From contig DIYE01000189.1 in NCBI GenBank assembly GCA_002428885.1, positions 1 through 19,800 of the forward strand: a DNA stretch of 19,800 nt. Reading direction: 5' to 3'. The position numbers were made by a program, and so were the translations under genes. The notes under the pieces were generated by a model that worked only from the letters and a program-made list of their open reading frames with translations, made no database searches and was not told the origin of the DNA. Origin of the DNA: Alphaproteobacteria bacterium UBA6062 (GTDB lineage: Bacteria; Pseudomonadota; Alphaproteobacteria; Sneathiellales; Sneathiellaceae). Shown in pieces: positions 8,313-15,737 of the stretch (positions are counted from its first letter, which is position 1; every line of letters starts with the position of its first letter).

Positions 8313-8847
8313 TGACAGCCGTCCCTTTGTTCAGGTCAAAATTGCCGTCTTGACCGTCTCCGATACGCGAGGTCTGGCAGAGGACCGTTCTGGTCAAACG
8401 CTTGTGGACAGACTCGAAGTGTCAGGACATCTTCTGGCGGATCGTAAAATTGTCCGGGATGAAGTTTCCGATATTCAGGACACTCTGAAGGAGTGGATCC
8501 GCCGCGAAGACGTGGATGTGGTTATTTCAACGGGCGGAACCGGTGTTACCGGCCGGGATGTTACGCCCGAAGCCTTCTCCGGTCTGTATGAAAAAGAAAT
8601 CCCCGGCTTTGGAGAACTTTTCCGAATGCTGAGCTATCAGAAAATCGGGACATCCACCATCCAGTCCCGAGCAACAGCCGGTGTTGCTGGCGGCACATAT
8701 CTGTTTGCCCTGCCGGGCTCCACCGGGGCGGTTAAAGACGCCTGGGATGATATTCTGGTGCATCAGCTGGATTACCGTTTCCTGCCCTGCAACTTTGTTG
8801 AACTTTTTGACCGTCTTCAAGAGCATCAAAAGCGCAGTAAATCCTGA
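8299..8847 (+). CDS. moaB: Molybdenum cofactor biosynthesis protein B
   Basis: The MoaB/MogA fold binds molybdopterin and, in the MogA branch, adenylylates it before molybdenum insertion. The sequence opens with VKIAVLTVSDTR and has the signature VVISTGGTGVTGRDVTPEA plus the downstream LPGSTGAVKDAW segment. I place the start at GTG 8299 because AGAAAGG lies 9 nt upstream and the resulting N terminus (M-PGIDDSRPFVQVKIAV) matches the usual MoaB start. This gives 182 residues and a 14-bp overlap with the transglycosylase gene. The frame stays open further upstream, to 8227, but that part lies inside the transglycosylase gene. No other moa genes are nearby. Confidence 0.9.
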   Translation: MPGIDDSRPFVQVKIAVLTVSDTRGLAEDRSGQTLVDRLEVSGHLLADRKIVRDEVSDIQDTLKEWIRREDVDVVISTGGTGVTGRDVTPEAFSGLYEKEIPGFGELFRMLSYQKIGTSTIQSRATAGVAGGTYLFALPGSTGAVKDAWDDILVHQLDYRFLPCNFVELFDRLQEHQKRSKS

Positions 8848-8939
8848 TTTAGATAATTATCGTTATTCGGCACACCGTTTGTTAAGTTTTTCGCGGGATA
8901 GTGGTCTTCTAACTATTCAGGGACCCCTATCGATCCGCC

Positions 8940-9305
8940 ATGGCGAAATTCTTTACTGTCGGCAAATACAGATCTCATAACAGGCGTGACTACCGTCATG
9001 AACTTCCGTGCCTGTCTATTGTGATCGGCACCCAGCGCTTTGATACTTATGACTGGAGCCTCGGCGGGTTTCGAATTGATGATTATAAAGGCCGTCCACC
9101 CGTCGGAGAAATGGTCACTATCTCCCAACTTTCCTATTCCCCTCAGCATACGGTTGCCGTTGACTGCAAGGCGACAGTGACCCGGATAGTTCTTGGGAAA
9201 AACCAGGTTGCTTTTGCCTTCAACAAGTTAGACGAAGCCGCTTTTGATTTTCTGGAATCAGCCAGCATGCAAAGACTGTCTCTTCTGTCCAGCTCTGGAA
9301 AATAG
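8940..9305 (+). CDS. Small PilZ-domain protein (c-di-GMP binding)
   Basis: A 121-residue single-domain protein with both PilZ ligand signatures: RRDYR (RxxxR, Arg15 and Arg19) and DWSLGG (D/NxSxxG, Asp38, Ser40, Gly43). PilZ domains bind cyclic di-GMP and pass the signal to motility, surface polysaccharide or secretion systems. Both motifs are intact, so binding is likely. The target cannot be told, and no diguanylate cyclase or phosphodiesterase gene is present here. There is no signal peptide or membrane segment. No strong Shine-Dalgarno precedes ATG 8940 (an AGGGA lies about 16 nt upstream). It stands alone, 92 bp after moaB and followed by an AT-rich spacer. Confidence 0.85.
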   Translation: MAKFFTVGKYRSHNRRDYRHELPCLSIVIGTQRFDTYDWSLGGFRIDDYKGRPPVGEMVTISQLSYSPQHTVAVDCKATVTRIVLGKNQVAFAFNKLDEAAFDFLESASMQRLSLLSSSGK

Positions 9306-9445
9306 ACTGAAAATTCCAGCATTGAAAACACCCTTCAATGAAGAATAATAAATAGTATAACTCTCAACCTGCAATGCTCTTCTTTATCAGAAGATCAATT
9401 TTATGTGCATAATTTTCAAAGCAAAATTAAAGAGTTATTAAATTA

Positions 9446-9527
9446 TTGCAATTGACATTCATTGGCATTAATTTTCAATATGGTTGATTTTAAAAATCTA
9501 AAAAATCTCATTAAGAGTATCTTCTAA
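9446..9527 (+). promoter_or_regulatory. Conserved leader block, copy 1
   Basis: This 82-bp block before the first paralog aligns without gaps to 10330-10411 before the second paralog. By my hand count the last 48 bp match at 39 positions and the first 34 at 24. It contains the palindrome GATTTTAAAAATC (9486-9498) and a purine-rich AAGAG ribosome site. A 15-codon open frame (9480-9527, MVDFKNLKNLIKSIF) has a TAA that overlaps the next ATG as TAATG. It could be an operator, a structured leader or a coupled leader peptide; the sequence does not decide between these. Confidence 0.5.
9452..9479 (+). promoter_or_regulatory. Candidate sigma70-type promoter of the paralog/RTX island
   Basis: A perfect TTGACA (9452-9457), 16 nt, then TTCAAT (9474-9479, four of six consensus positions). 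Transcription would start around 9486, just after the ATG of the small upstream frame. If this promoter is used, that frame would not be translated from this transcript. The -35 is not kept in copy 2 (TTAATT there), so the second paralog may depend on read-through or on the TATAAT at 10320-10325. Confidence 0.35.
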
Positions 9528-10291
9528 TGTATGCTTTTAGCCAAAACAGAAACAGAGCAACAACGATTTTTTTTAAAATCCTAATCCGTTTGTTGGGCCT
9601 TGTTGTAACAACAGGCTACGCGGTTGCCGGAGAAGATTATATGGACACATATAAACAATGGGGTGATGGCTTTATCGGAAAATCCTACGAAGCTGTCACC
9701 TGCATCCCTGACACAATCAACTGTAAAATATTTAAGAAACCAAAAGAACCAAAGGGATTTAGGAAACTTCGCTATCACAGTGTCAGCGGCTTAGTAGAAA
9801 AAGGTCCCCATAAAGGAGACCAGATCGCAATCAGTTTTGAACTGAACGGCAATAAAGTTGTTTCAACAAGTTATGGCGTTTATCACTATCCAAAAACACT
9901 GCTATCCAGAAACTTGAAGTTACACTGGGCTACTGTTTCTCCAGATGGTTTCTTTGAGGTTCTGGAGAAAATACTTGTTCACAAGAAAAGTACCGAGCAG
10001 GAAGTTAGCGAACTTATGCAGAAAGCGGGCCTGCTCTTTCACAGAAAAGTTGAAAAAGACAGCAAGTTTCACCTCCAGTACGCTCGCCCACTTTATCCAA
10101 AAGGTAGTTTTGCTGAACAGGTTGGATGGAATAATACACCAGATGCAGTTTGGCTAGCCGATTTTATTTTCGAAAACGGACTGATAACTGATTTTGCCCG
10201 CAAACCGACTGGCTTCGCCGATTTTGAGCTTATGAAAACCCAGATATTGGAAGTCTTTAACAACAACTCTTCAGCACTCGTTAAACGCTAA
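9527..10291 (+). CDS. Secreted protein of unknown function, paralog A
   Basis: 254 residues, no family recognised. The N terminus is a signal peptide (basic start, hydrophobic core, cleavage expected after YAVA near residue 34), so the protein is exported. The mature part begins GEDYMDTYKQWGDGFIG. It has one conserved cysteine pair, CIPDTINC, that could form a disulfide in the periplasm, then alternating strands and helices. It is about half identical by eye to the next gene, the best-kept parts being SPDGFFEVL, HRKVEKDSKFHLQYARP and WLADFIFENG. ATG 9527 sits 9 nt after AAGAG in the shared leader block. A 119-bp AT-rich gap separates it from paralog B. The tandem copies ahead of an RTX-type gene suggest a joint role, possibly as accessory or inhibitor proteins, but nothing in the sequence proves this. 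Confidence 0.85.
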   Translation: MYAFSQNRNRATTIFFKILIRLLGLVVTTGYAVAGEDYMDTYKQWGDGFIGKSYEAVTCIPDTINCKIFKKPKEPKGFRKLRYHSVSGLVEKGPHKGDQIAISFELNGNKVVSTSYGVYHYPKTLLSRNLKLHWATVSPDGFFEVLEKILVHKKSTEQEVSELMQKAGLLFHRKVEKDSKFHLQYARPLYPKGSFAEQVGWNNTPDAVWLADFIFENGLITDFARKPTGFADFELMKTQILEVFNNNSSALVKR

Positions 10292-10329
10292 GCATCAACA
10301 GCGCCAAATAGAAAAACAGTATAATACTA

Positions 10330-10411
10330 TTACAATTAATTATTATTCGCATTAAATTACAAAATGGTTGATTTGAAAAATCCAAAAGATCCATATAGGA
10401 GTATCCTCTAA
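10330..10411 (+). promoter_or_regulatory. Conserved leader block, copy 2
   Basis: Ungapped partner of the block at 9446-9527. The palindrome is GATTTGAAAAATC (10370-10382), with the arms GATTT/AAATC kept. The ribosome site is stronger than in copy 1 (AGGAG 10397-10401, 9 nt before ATG 10411). A 15-codon frame (10364-10411, MVDLKNPKDPYRSIL) again ends in TAATG. All seven codon differences between the two small frames change the amino acid, which points to selection on the DNA or RNA rather than on a peptide. Confidence 0.5.
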
Positions 10412-11163
10412 TGCACCTTTTCGGCAAAGATAGAGAGATAGCGAGAGCAATCCCCTTAAAAACGCTAGCCCTTTTGCTGGGTGTTGCCGCCACGCCAGGT
10501 CACGCAGTCGCTGGAGAAAATTATATGGACGCGTATAAGCGTTGGGGGGAGAGCTTTATCGGAAAACCCCTAGAAGATATTACCTGCATACCAGACACCA
10601 CAGATTGCAGGATACCTAAAAGAATAAAGGAATTCGAAGGATTTCAATATTCCGGAGCACTCGGAACGGTTTCCAAGGGTGCCAACAAGGGAGATACCAT
10701 TTCTGTTATATTTGGCTTAAATGCAAGGAAGATAACATCCGTTGACTTCGCGGTCCATTACTACCCTGAAACATTCCTATCCAGGGGCTTCAGGCTGCAT
10801 TGGAACCTTTTGTCTCCTGATGGTTTCTTTGAAGTCCTCGGACGAGTATCAGAAAGTGGTAAAAGCACGGAAGCTGAAATCCATAAGCTTATGCTGGATG
10901 CAGGTCTGTTCCTTCACAGAAAAATAGAAAAAGACGGTAAGCTCCATATCCAGTACGCCCGCCCAGCTTTTCCAAAGGGTAGTCTCATCGAACGAACCGG
11001 AGGCAACATGTCTCCCGACGTAATCTGGATCGCCGATTTTATCTTTGAAAACAACAAAATGATTGAATTCTCACGCAAGCCAACCGGTTGGGCCGACAGC
11101 AAACTCTTAGGCAAACAAATTCGGGAAAGATTCTACAACTCTACCACGTCCGATAAACACTAA
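10411..11163 (+). CDS. Secreted protein of unknown function, paralog B
   Basis: 250 residues, a tandem duplicate of the gene before it. The signal peptide ends near HAVA, followed by GENYMDAYKRWGESFIG. The cysteine pair is conserved (CIPDTTDC), as are SPDGFFEVL, HRKIEKDGKLHIQYARP and WIADFIFEN. The signal peptides have drifted strongly while the mature cores are kept, so both copies appear to be under selection and neither is broken. ATG 10411 follows AGGAG with 9 nt spacing. The gap to the RTX-type gene is only 25 bp, so the two are probably cotranscribed. No domain family was recognised; a role linked to the RTX protein is inferred only from position. Confidence 0.85.
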   Translation: MHLFGKDREIARAIPLKTLALLLGVAATPGHAVAGENYMDAYKRWGESFIGKPLEDITCIPDTTDCRIPKRIKEFEGFQYSGALGTVSKGANKGDTISVIFGLNARKITSVDFAVHYYPETFLSRGFRLHWNLLSPDGFFEVLGRVSESGKSTEAEIHKLMLDAGLFLHRKIEKDGKLHIQYARPAFPKGSLIERTGGNMSPDVIWIADFIFENNKMIEFSRKPTGWADSKLLGKQIRERFYNSTTSDKH

Positions 11164-11188
11164 TTACTAACACTTCAAGGTAGGAAAA

Positions 11189-12787
11189 ATGGCAGAAATA
11201 CGTATTGAAAGTAAATCAGTTGCCGATATAGGTATCTGGGATCATCTATACTTGGTTTATCGAGATGACCTAGGGCAAGAGTTCGTTCTAAGAGGCGGTC
11301 CGGAGAACCACTTAACCGCATCATTTTCACAACTCATCGTCGAGGTCGGCGTCCCCATACATTTGTCTGTGGACAGTAGAACAAACACCTCCGCAGAATT
11401 AGCTGAGCGCGGTAGCACCGTTCTAGATCTGGGAGATAAAGCCCCCTTTACAGTCTGGAGAGCCATGCTGGACAGCGTCGCGGACATTGATAATTCCTAC
11501 GTCGACTATGATTATTCCGGCCCAAACAGCAATACGGTTATTATGAAAGTTCTGGCGGAGCAGGGTATCGACGTTTCTGAAAATCTGCCGCCCAGCGGTG
11601 ATAATTTTCCGGGACTTGACGCCGAAGATCTTACCGTAATGAATACGGAAATCGAGACGAACCAGAAAGAGGAAATGACAGCGGAGGCGCTCACGGCTTT
11701 CTCCGAGGGTGCTATGGACTCCGGTTCCGGATACGTGGCTTATCTGGAGCAATCCCTCACACAGTCCCTGAATACGCTGGCCAACATGATTGACGGTGTT
11801 GATAGCTACGAGAACAGCCTCGACGTTATTGTTGAGGCCACGGCGGAATTACCGCTCACCGCCCTTCTAAAACCAGGCTTCAGCCCCAGCGACCTGCAGA
11901 CCGTTTTGACCTCCATTCAGCAAACAGCGGCTGAAGCCAGCCAGTATGCGAGTGATAATGCAGGTCTCTTATCTGCTGCCTACATATCGGCCCTCTCCGA
12001 CCTTGCAGAAGTGGCAGGCATACTTGTCGGGATGGTCGAAGCCAGCATTGAAGACCCGCTCGTTCTGGATCTGAACGGCGACGGCGTGCAAACCATTTCC
12101 ATTGAAGTCTCGCAGGCTGACTTTAACCTCACGGAGGAACAAGGACTGTCTTTCGATCATGGTTGGGTTTCTTCAGAAGATGCCTTTCTTGCTCTCGACA
12201 AAAACGGCAACGGTGTGATTGACGACATAAACGAGCTTTTCGGCAGCAGCACCAGAAGCGGATTTTCCGAACTCAGTGACTATGACAGTGATGGAAACGG
12301 TCTTATTGATATTGCCGATCCATCTTTCGCAGCTTTGTTGCTCTGGTCAGATACCAACGGAGACGGGATATCCCAGCAGGACGAACTGACCTCCCTTTCC
12401 GAAAAGGAGATCGCCTCCATCTCCCTGGATTTTGAAAAAACATCCATTGAGAATAACGGTAATATCATTACGGAGCTGGGCTCTTTCACCTATGAAAATG
12501 GCGAGACAGGTGGCGTTGCCGATGTGGGATTATCATCAAACTATTCCTCTATCCGCTCAAACGGTAAACAGGACATCTTTGATTTTTCTGAAAAGACCGG
12601 AGATCACAAGCTTAATCTGTTTGAAGATGACCTGGATATCATACGGCTTCAGGGCGAGGCTTTTGAAGACCTTGAATTCAGTGAAACCGCCGCCGGCGTG
12701 ACGGTTACGACAGACAATGGCCTGTCTTTGCTGGTTGCCAATACGGAAATGTCGGTTCTGACGGCTGATGATTTCTCATTCGCCTAA
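11189..12787 (+). CDS. RTX/EF-hand calcium-binding protein, probable type I secretion substrate
   Basis: 532 acidic residues with no N-terminal signal peptide. The N-terminal domain (1-130) has DHLYLVYRDDLGQEFVLRGG and later YSGPNSNTV (110-117). Next is a mostly helical region (150-285). Then come four EF-hand-like calcium loops typical of RTX-related proteins: DLNGDG (294-299), DKNGNGVIDD (337-346) before NELFG, DSDGNGLID (366-374) and DTNGDG (388-393). The C terminus is a beta-rich tail ending LTADDFSFA, an acidic/hydrophobic end as in type I secretion signals. Classical GGxGxDxxx nonapeptide repeats are not visible. The protein likely folds on calcium outside the cell. No ABC exporter or membrane fusion gene is in the window. 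ATG 11189 follows AGG with short spacing. It is the third gene of the island; an enzymatic N-terminal domain is a guess. Confidence 0.82.
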   Translation: MAEIRIESKSVADIGIWDHLYLVYRDDLGQEFVLRGGPENHLTASFSQLIVEVGVPIHLSVDSRTNTSAELAERGSTVLDLGDKAPFTVWRAMLDSVADIDNSYVDYDYSGPNSNTVIMKVLAEQGIDVSENLPPSGDNFPGLDAEDLTVMNTEIETNQKEEMTAEALTAFSEGAMDSGSGYVAYLEQSLTQSLNTLANMIDGVDSYENSLDVIVEATAELPLTALLKPGFSPSDLQTVLTSIQQTAAEASQYASDNAGLLSAAYISALSDLAEVAGILVGMVEASIEDPLVLDLNGDGVQTISIEVSQADFNLTEEQGLSFDHGWVSSEDAFLALDKNGNGVIDDINELFGSSTRSGFSELSDYDSDGNGLIDIADPSFAALLLWSDTNGDGISQQDELTSLSEKEIASISLDFEKTSIENNGNIITELGSFTYENGETGGVADVGLSSNYSSIRSNGKQDIFDFSEKTGDHKLNLFEDDLDIIRLQGEAFEDLEFSETAAGVTVTTDNGLSLLVANTEMSVLTADDFSFA

Positions 12788-12856
12788 AGAACGTTCCTGT
12801 TATGAAGACAAGCGGACCAATCGCTTCAGAGAAAACTGAAGCATAGAAATATAAAT

Positions 12857-12871
12857 GTTCACTTTTTGTTC
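12857..12871. promoter_or_regulatory. Candidate LexA (SOS) box
   Basis: GTTCACTTTTTGTTC is a perfect GTTC-N7-GTTC direct repeat, the LexA-binding motif known for alphaproteobacteria. It ends 20 bp before the start of the radical SAM gene and overlaps that gene's best candidate -35, the expected place for a repressor. A match of eight fixed bases is not rare in a genome, but the position makes chance less likely. Confidence 0.6.
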
Positions 12872-12886
12872 AAATCATCTTATCAT
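12858..12886 (+). promoter_or_regulatory. Candidate promoter of the radical SAM gene
   Basis: TTCACT (12858-12863, four of six consensus positions), a 17-nt spacer, then TATCAT (12881-12886, five of six). The expected transcription start lies at or next to ATG 12892, and no Shine-Dalgarno is visible before it. This suggests a leaderless mRNA. The -35 lies inside the candidate LexA box. Confidence 0.4.
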
Positions 12887-12891
12887 CAGAT

Positions 12892-13983
12892 ATGGAACAG
12901 GAAGAACCGATTCCCATCGCTGATCTAATGAAGCGTGGCCGGGGGGCAACAATAAACCCGGCTGGCCGTTTTGAAACAGCAGATATCACCAGGATAAGTG
13001 ACGGTTGGGGCACAGATCCGGATGCCGCGACACGCCTCAGAACCTCTGTTAGTCTTGAATGGGCCAAAACAGTTATTACAAAAAACCAATCTCCGGATCT
13101 GCCCTTTGACCGCTCCATCAATCCTTACAGAGGATGTGAGCATGGCTGCATCTATTGTTTCGCAAGACCCACCCATGCCTATATGAATTTATCCGCGGGT
13201 CTTGATTTCGAAAGCCGCCTTTTTGCAAAATCCAATGCGGCAGATCTGGTCAGGAAAGAAATCATCAGAAAGAACTATCAATGCCGTCCCATCGCCCTGG
13301 GCACAAACACGGATCCCTATCAGCCGATCGAGAAAGATCAACAGATCACCCGATCTGTTCTGGAAGTGCTGGCAGAAGCGAAGCACCCATTTACGATCAC
13401 CACCAAATCCGATCTTGTTCTTCGGGATATAGATCTCCTTGCTCCTTTGGCGGAACAGAAGCTGACGGCGATCGGTATCTCGGTCACCAGTCTTGACCCT
13501 CATCTTTCCAGGGTGATGGAGCCCAGGGCCAGCGCTCCTCATAAAAGACTAAAGGCTATTCGTCAGTTATCAGATGCCGGTATTCCCGTCGTTGTCCAGA
13601 TAGCTCCGGTCATTCCAGCTATCAATGATATGGAGATTGAAAAAATCCTTGATAAGACCTGGCAAGCCGGCGCGCGGGGCGCTGTTTATCTGCTTGTCCG
13701 CCTTCCTTATGAGGTTTCTGATCTGTTTAAAAAGTGGCTTGAAGAACATTTTACGGATCGTGCTTCCAAAGTGATGAACTTGATCAGATCCATGCGAAAC
13801 GGCCGGGAAAACGATCCTAATTTCGGCTCCCGCATGAGAGGGAAAGGGCCTTATGCGGATCTGATAAACAGTCGCTTTCATAAAGCCTGTCGGCAACATG
13901 GATTTGAAAAGCGCAAATATGATCTGCGTACCGATCTTTTTACTCCTCCCGTCCCCCCTTCTGCCCAATTGGCTCTTTTCTAG
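12892..13983 (+). CDS. PA0069-family radical SAM protein (spore photoproduct lyase-like)
   Basis: 363 residues with the radical SAM cluster motif GCEHGCIYCF: Cys82, Cys86 and Cys89 in CxxxCxxC spacing, binding a 4Fe-4S cluster and S-adenosylmethionine. The N terminus (RGRGATINPAGRFE) and the SPYRGC-like NPYRGCEHGC, ALGTNTDPYQPIE and TTKSDLVLRD segments mark the PA0069/Rv2578c group. Such proteins are often annotated as SplB-like DNA repair photolyases, but their reaction is not established. An SOS box at the promoter would fit a DNA-damage role. The start at ATG 12892 has no ribosome site and may be leaderless. It stands alone between the RTX gene and acuR. Confidence 0.92.
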   Translation: MEQEEPIPIADLMKRGRGATINPAGRFETADITRISDGWGTDPDAATRLRTSVSLEWAKTVITKNQSPDLPFDRSINPYRGCEHGCIYCFARPTHAYMNLSAGLDFESRLFAKSNAADLVRKEIIRKNYQCRPIALGTNTDPYQPIEKDQQITRSVLEVLAEAKHPFTITTKSDLVLRDIDLLAPLAEQKLTAIGISVTSLDPHLSRVMEPRASAPHKRLKAIRQLSDAGIPVVVQIAPVIPAINDMEIEKILDKTWQAGARGAVYLLVRLPYEVSDLFKKWLEEHFTDRASKVMNLIRSMRNGRENDPNFGSRMRGKGPYADLINSRFHKACRQHGFEKRKYDLRTDLFTPPVPPSAQLALF

Positions 13984-14027
13984 AATAAGGACCTTAGGCC
14001 GTTCCTGATAAAGCATTTGCCTTTTTA

Positions 14028-14042
14028 TAGACGATCGGTCTA
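14028..14042. promoter_or_regulatory. Candidate AcuR operator
   Basis: TAGACGATCGGTCTA is an interrupted palindrome with perfect 5-bp arms TAGAC/GTCTA. It ends 9 bp before the acuR ATG, where bound repressor would block the promoter or translation start. TAGAC...GTCTA half-sites are common for TetR regulators of this type. Autorepression of the acuR-acuI operon, released by an acrylate-like ligand, is inferred. Confidence 0.6.
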
Positions 14043-14051
14043 AAAAAAAGA

Positions 14052-14729
14052 ATGCACGCAGAAAAACCGATAATCCGGAAAAGAGGACGCCCCCCCAAAA
14101 CGGGAGAAGACCAGCGCCTGACAAGGGAGCGGCTTATCCGCCACGGCACGGCAATTCTGACGGAAAGAGGTTTCTCCAGCACTGGTCTTGAAGAGTTTCT
14201 GAAAGAATCTTCGGTTCCCAAAGGGTCTTTCTATCACTATTTCAAAAGCAAGGATGATTTCGGCCTTGCCGTTATTGAGAATTATGGAACCTATTTTGCC
14301 GCCAAGCTGGATAAATGGCTTCTCAACAGCAGCAGAAAACCGATCGATTGCCTGGATGATTTCATTCAGGACGCCAAGCGGGGCATGGAGAAATACCAGT
14401 ACCGGCGTGGATGTCTAATCGGTAATCTGGGTCAGGAAATGGGAACCCTGGATGAGAAATTCAGAGAGCCCCTCGAAAATGTCTTTAAAGACTGGCAAAA
14501 ACGCATAGAAGCTTGCCTGGAGAGTGCCCGCGCCTGCGGCGACATACCAGATGACCTGGACTGCGAACAGACAGCCGCCTTTTTCTGGATTGGCTGGGAA
14601 GGCGCTATTTTGAGGTCGAAACTTGTACAATCCTCGGAACCGCTGGATCTGTTTGCAAAACAGTTTTTCAAGATGATCACCCGACCGACAAACAACCAGG
14701 GGATCAATCCTCAAAAAAATCAACCATAA
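14052..14729 (+). CDS. acuR: TetR-family transcriptional regulator, AcuR-like
   Basis: 225 residues. A basic N-terminal arm (RKRGRPPK) precedes the TetR DNA-binding helix-turn-helix at about 24-70, with the family core VPKGSFYHYFKSKDDF. The C-terminal ligand-binding half contains RRGCLIGNLGQEMG and FFWIGWEGAILRSKL, both typical of the AcuR/TetR_C group. In Rhodobacter, AcuR represses acuI and dddL and is released by acrylate; here it lies directly before acuI (7 bp), which supports the name. The candidate operator lies 9 bp before its ATG, so it probably controls its own operon. There is no clear Shine-Dalgarno, only an A-rich run. Ligand identity is inferred from the neighbour. Confidence 0.88.
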   Translation: MHAEKPIIRKRGRPPKTGEDQRLTRERLIRHGTAILTERGFSSTGLEEFLKESSVPKGSFYHYFKSKDDFGLAVIENYGTYFAAKLDKWLLNSSRKPIDCLDDFIQDAKRGMEKYQYRRGCLIGNLGQEMGTLDEKFREPLENVFKDWQKRIEACLESARACGDIPDDLDCEQTAAFFWIGWEGAILRSKLVQSSEPLDLFAKQFFKMITRPTNNQGINPQKNQP

Positions 14730-14739
14730 GGACATAATG

Positions 14740-15720
14740 ATGAAAGCCATCCTGATTACCAAAGAAGATGATGCCTATCAGGCCTCCCTCTCTGATGTAT
14801 CCGAAGACCAGTTGCCGGAAGGTGATGTGACCGTTGCTGTCGACTATTCAACCCTGAACTATAAGGACGGCCTCGCCATCACTGGGACGTCACCAGTCGT
14901 TCGCAAATTTCCAATGGTCCCGGGTGTCGATATTGCCGGCACAGTGACGGAAAGTGACAGCGATACATTCAAAGCCGGTGACAAGGTTGTGCTCAATGGC
15001 TGGGGCGTCGGAGAAACCCACTGGGGTGGTCTTGCCGAAAAAGCCAGACTGAAAAGTGAATGGCTGGTTCCTCTTCCCGATGCTTTCACAACCAAACAGG
15101 CCATGGCAATCGGCACGGCCGGCTATACAGCCATGCTCTGCGTTATGGCCCTGGAACGTCAGGGCGTTACACCGGACAAAGGAGAGATTCTCGTCAGTGG
15201 CGCCGTTGGCGGCGTTGGCAGTGTTGCTGTCTCCTTGCTCGCAAAGCTCGGCTATTCAGTGGTCGCCTCCACGGGTCGACCGGAACAGGCCGATTACCTG
15301 AAAGAGTTGGGAGCTTCTGATATTGTCAATCGGGATGAGCTTTCCGCTCCGGGGCGCCCGCTCGGAAAAGAAAGATGGGCCGGGGCCGTTGATACGGTCG
15401 GCAGCCACACATTGGCGAACATTTGCGCCGGAACAAAATACGGCGGTGTTGTAACAGCCTGCGGCCTCGCCCAGGGCATGGACCTGCCGGCCACGGTCGC
15501 TCCGTTCATCCTGCGCGGCGTTATTTTGTACGGTATCGACAGCGTTTACTGCCCGATCGACACGCGGATTGAAGCCTGGAATCGTCTGGCCCAGGATCTT
15601 GATACCAAACATATCGATCTCATCACGAATGAGATTAAGCTTTCCGAAGCCATTGCCGCTGCTGATGACCTTATGAAAGGAACCATCCGCGGTCGTGCCG
15701 TCGTCAATGTCAACGAATAA
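14740..15720 (+). CDS. acuI: Acryloyl-CoA reductase (NADPH), YhdH/AcuI family
   Basis: AcuI reduces toxic acryloyl-CoA to propionyl-CoA with NADPH, in acrylate/DMSP and 3-hydroxypropionate breakdown. About 326 residues of the zinc-free medium-chain dehydrogenase group: N-terminal GroES-like part with STLNYKDGLAITG and FPMVPGVDIAGTV, then the Rossmann fold with GAVGGVG (154-160 from the second Met) and VVASTGR, usual for NADPH users. ATG 14740 is chosen over 14737 because AAGGA (14728-14732) is 7 nt away and MKAIL is the usual start. The Shine-Dalgarno overlaps the acuR stop codon. No dddL, prpE or acuK/H genes are in the window, so the acrylate source is unknown. Confidence 0.92.
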   Translation: MKAILITKEDDAYQASLSDVSEDQLPEGDVTVAVDYSTLNYKDGLAITGTSPVVRKFPMVPGVDIAGTVTESDSDTFKAGDKVVLNGWGVGETHWGGLAEKARLKSEWLVPLPDAFTTKQAMAIGTAGYTAMLCVMALERQGVTPDKGEILVSGAVGGVGSVAVSLLAKLGYSVVASTGRPEQADYLKELGASDIVNRDELSAPGRPLGKERWAGAVDTVGSHTLANICAGTKYGGVVTACGLAQGMDLPATVAPFILRGVILYGIDSVYCPIDTRIEAWNRLAQDLDTKHIDLITNEIKLSEAIAAADDLMKGTIRGRAVVNVNE

Positions 15721-15737
15721 TATAAAGAGGCGCAATC

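Noticed and set aside
9320..9340. Hairpin CATTGAA/TTCAATG after the PilZ gene, considered as a terminator
   Set aside because: The stem is only 7 bp and AT-rich, and no T-run follows on either strand. A second short hairpin at 9378-9394 has the same weakness.
9480..9527. Calling the 15-codon frames at 9480 and 10364 as genes
   Set aside because: All codon differences are replacements, the best promoter would start transcription after the first ATG, and no ribosome site precedes it. They are kept only as part of the leader-block finding.
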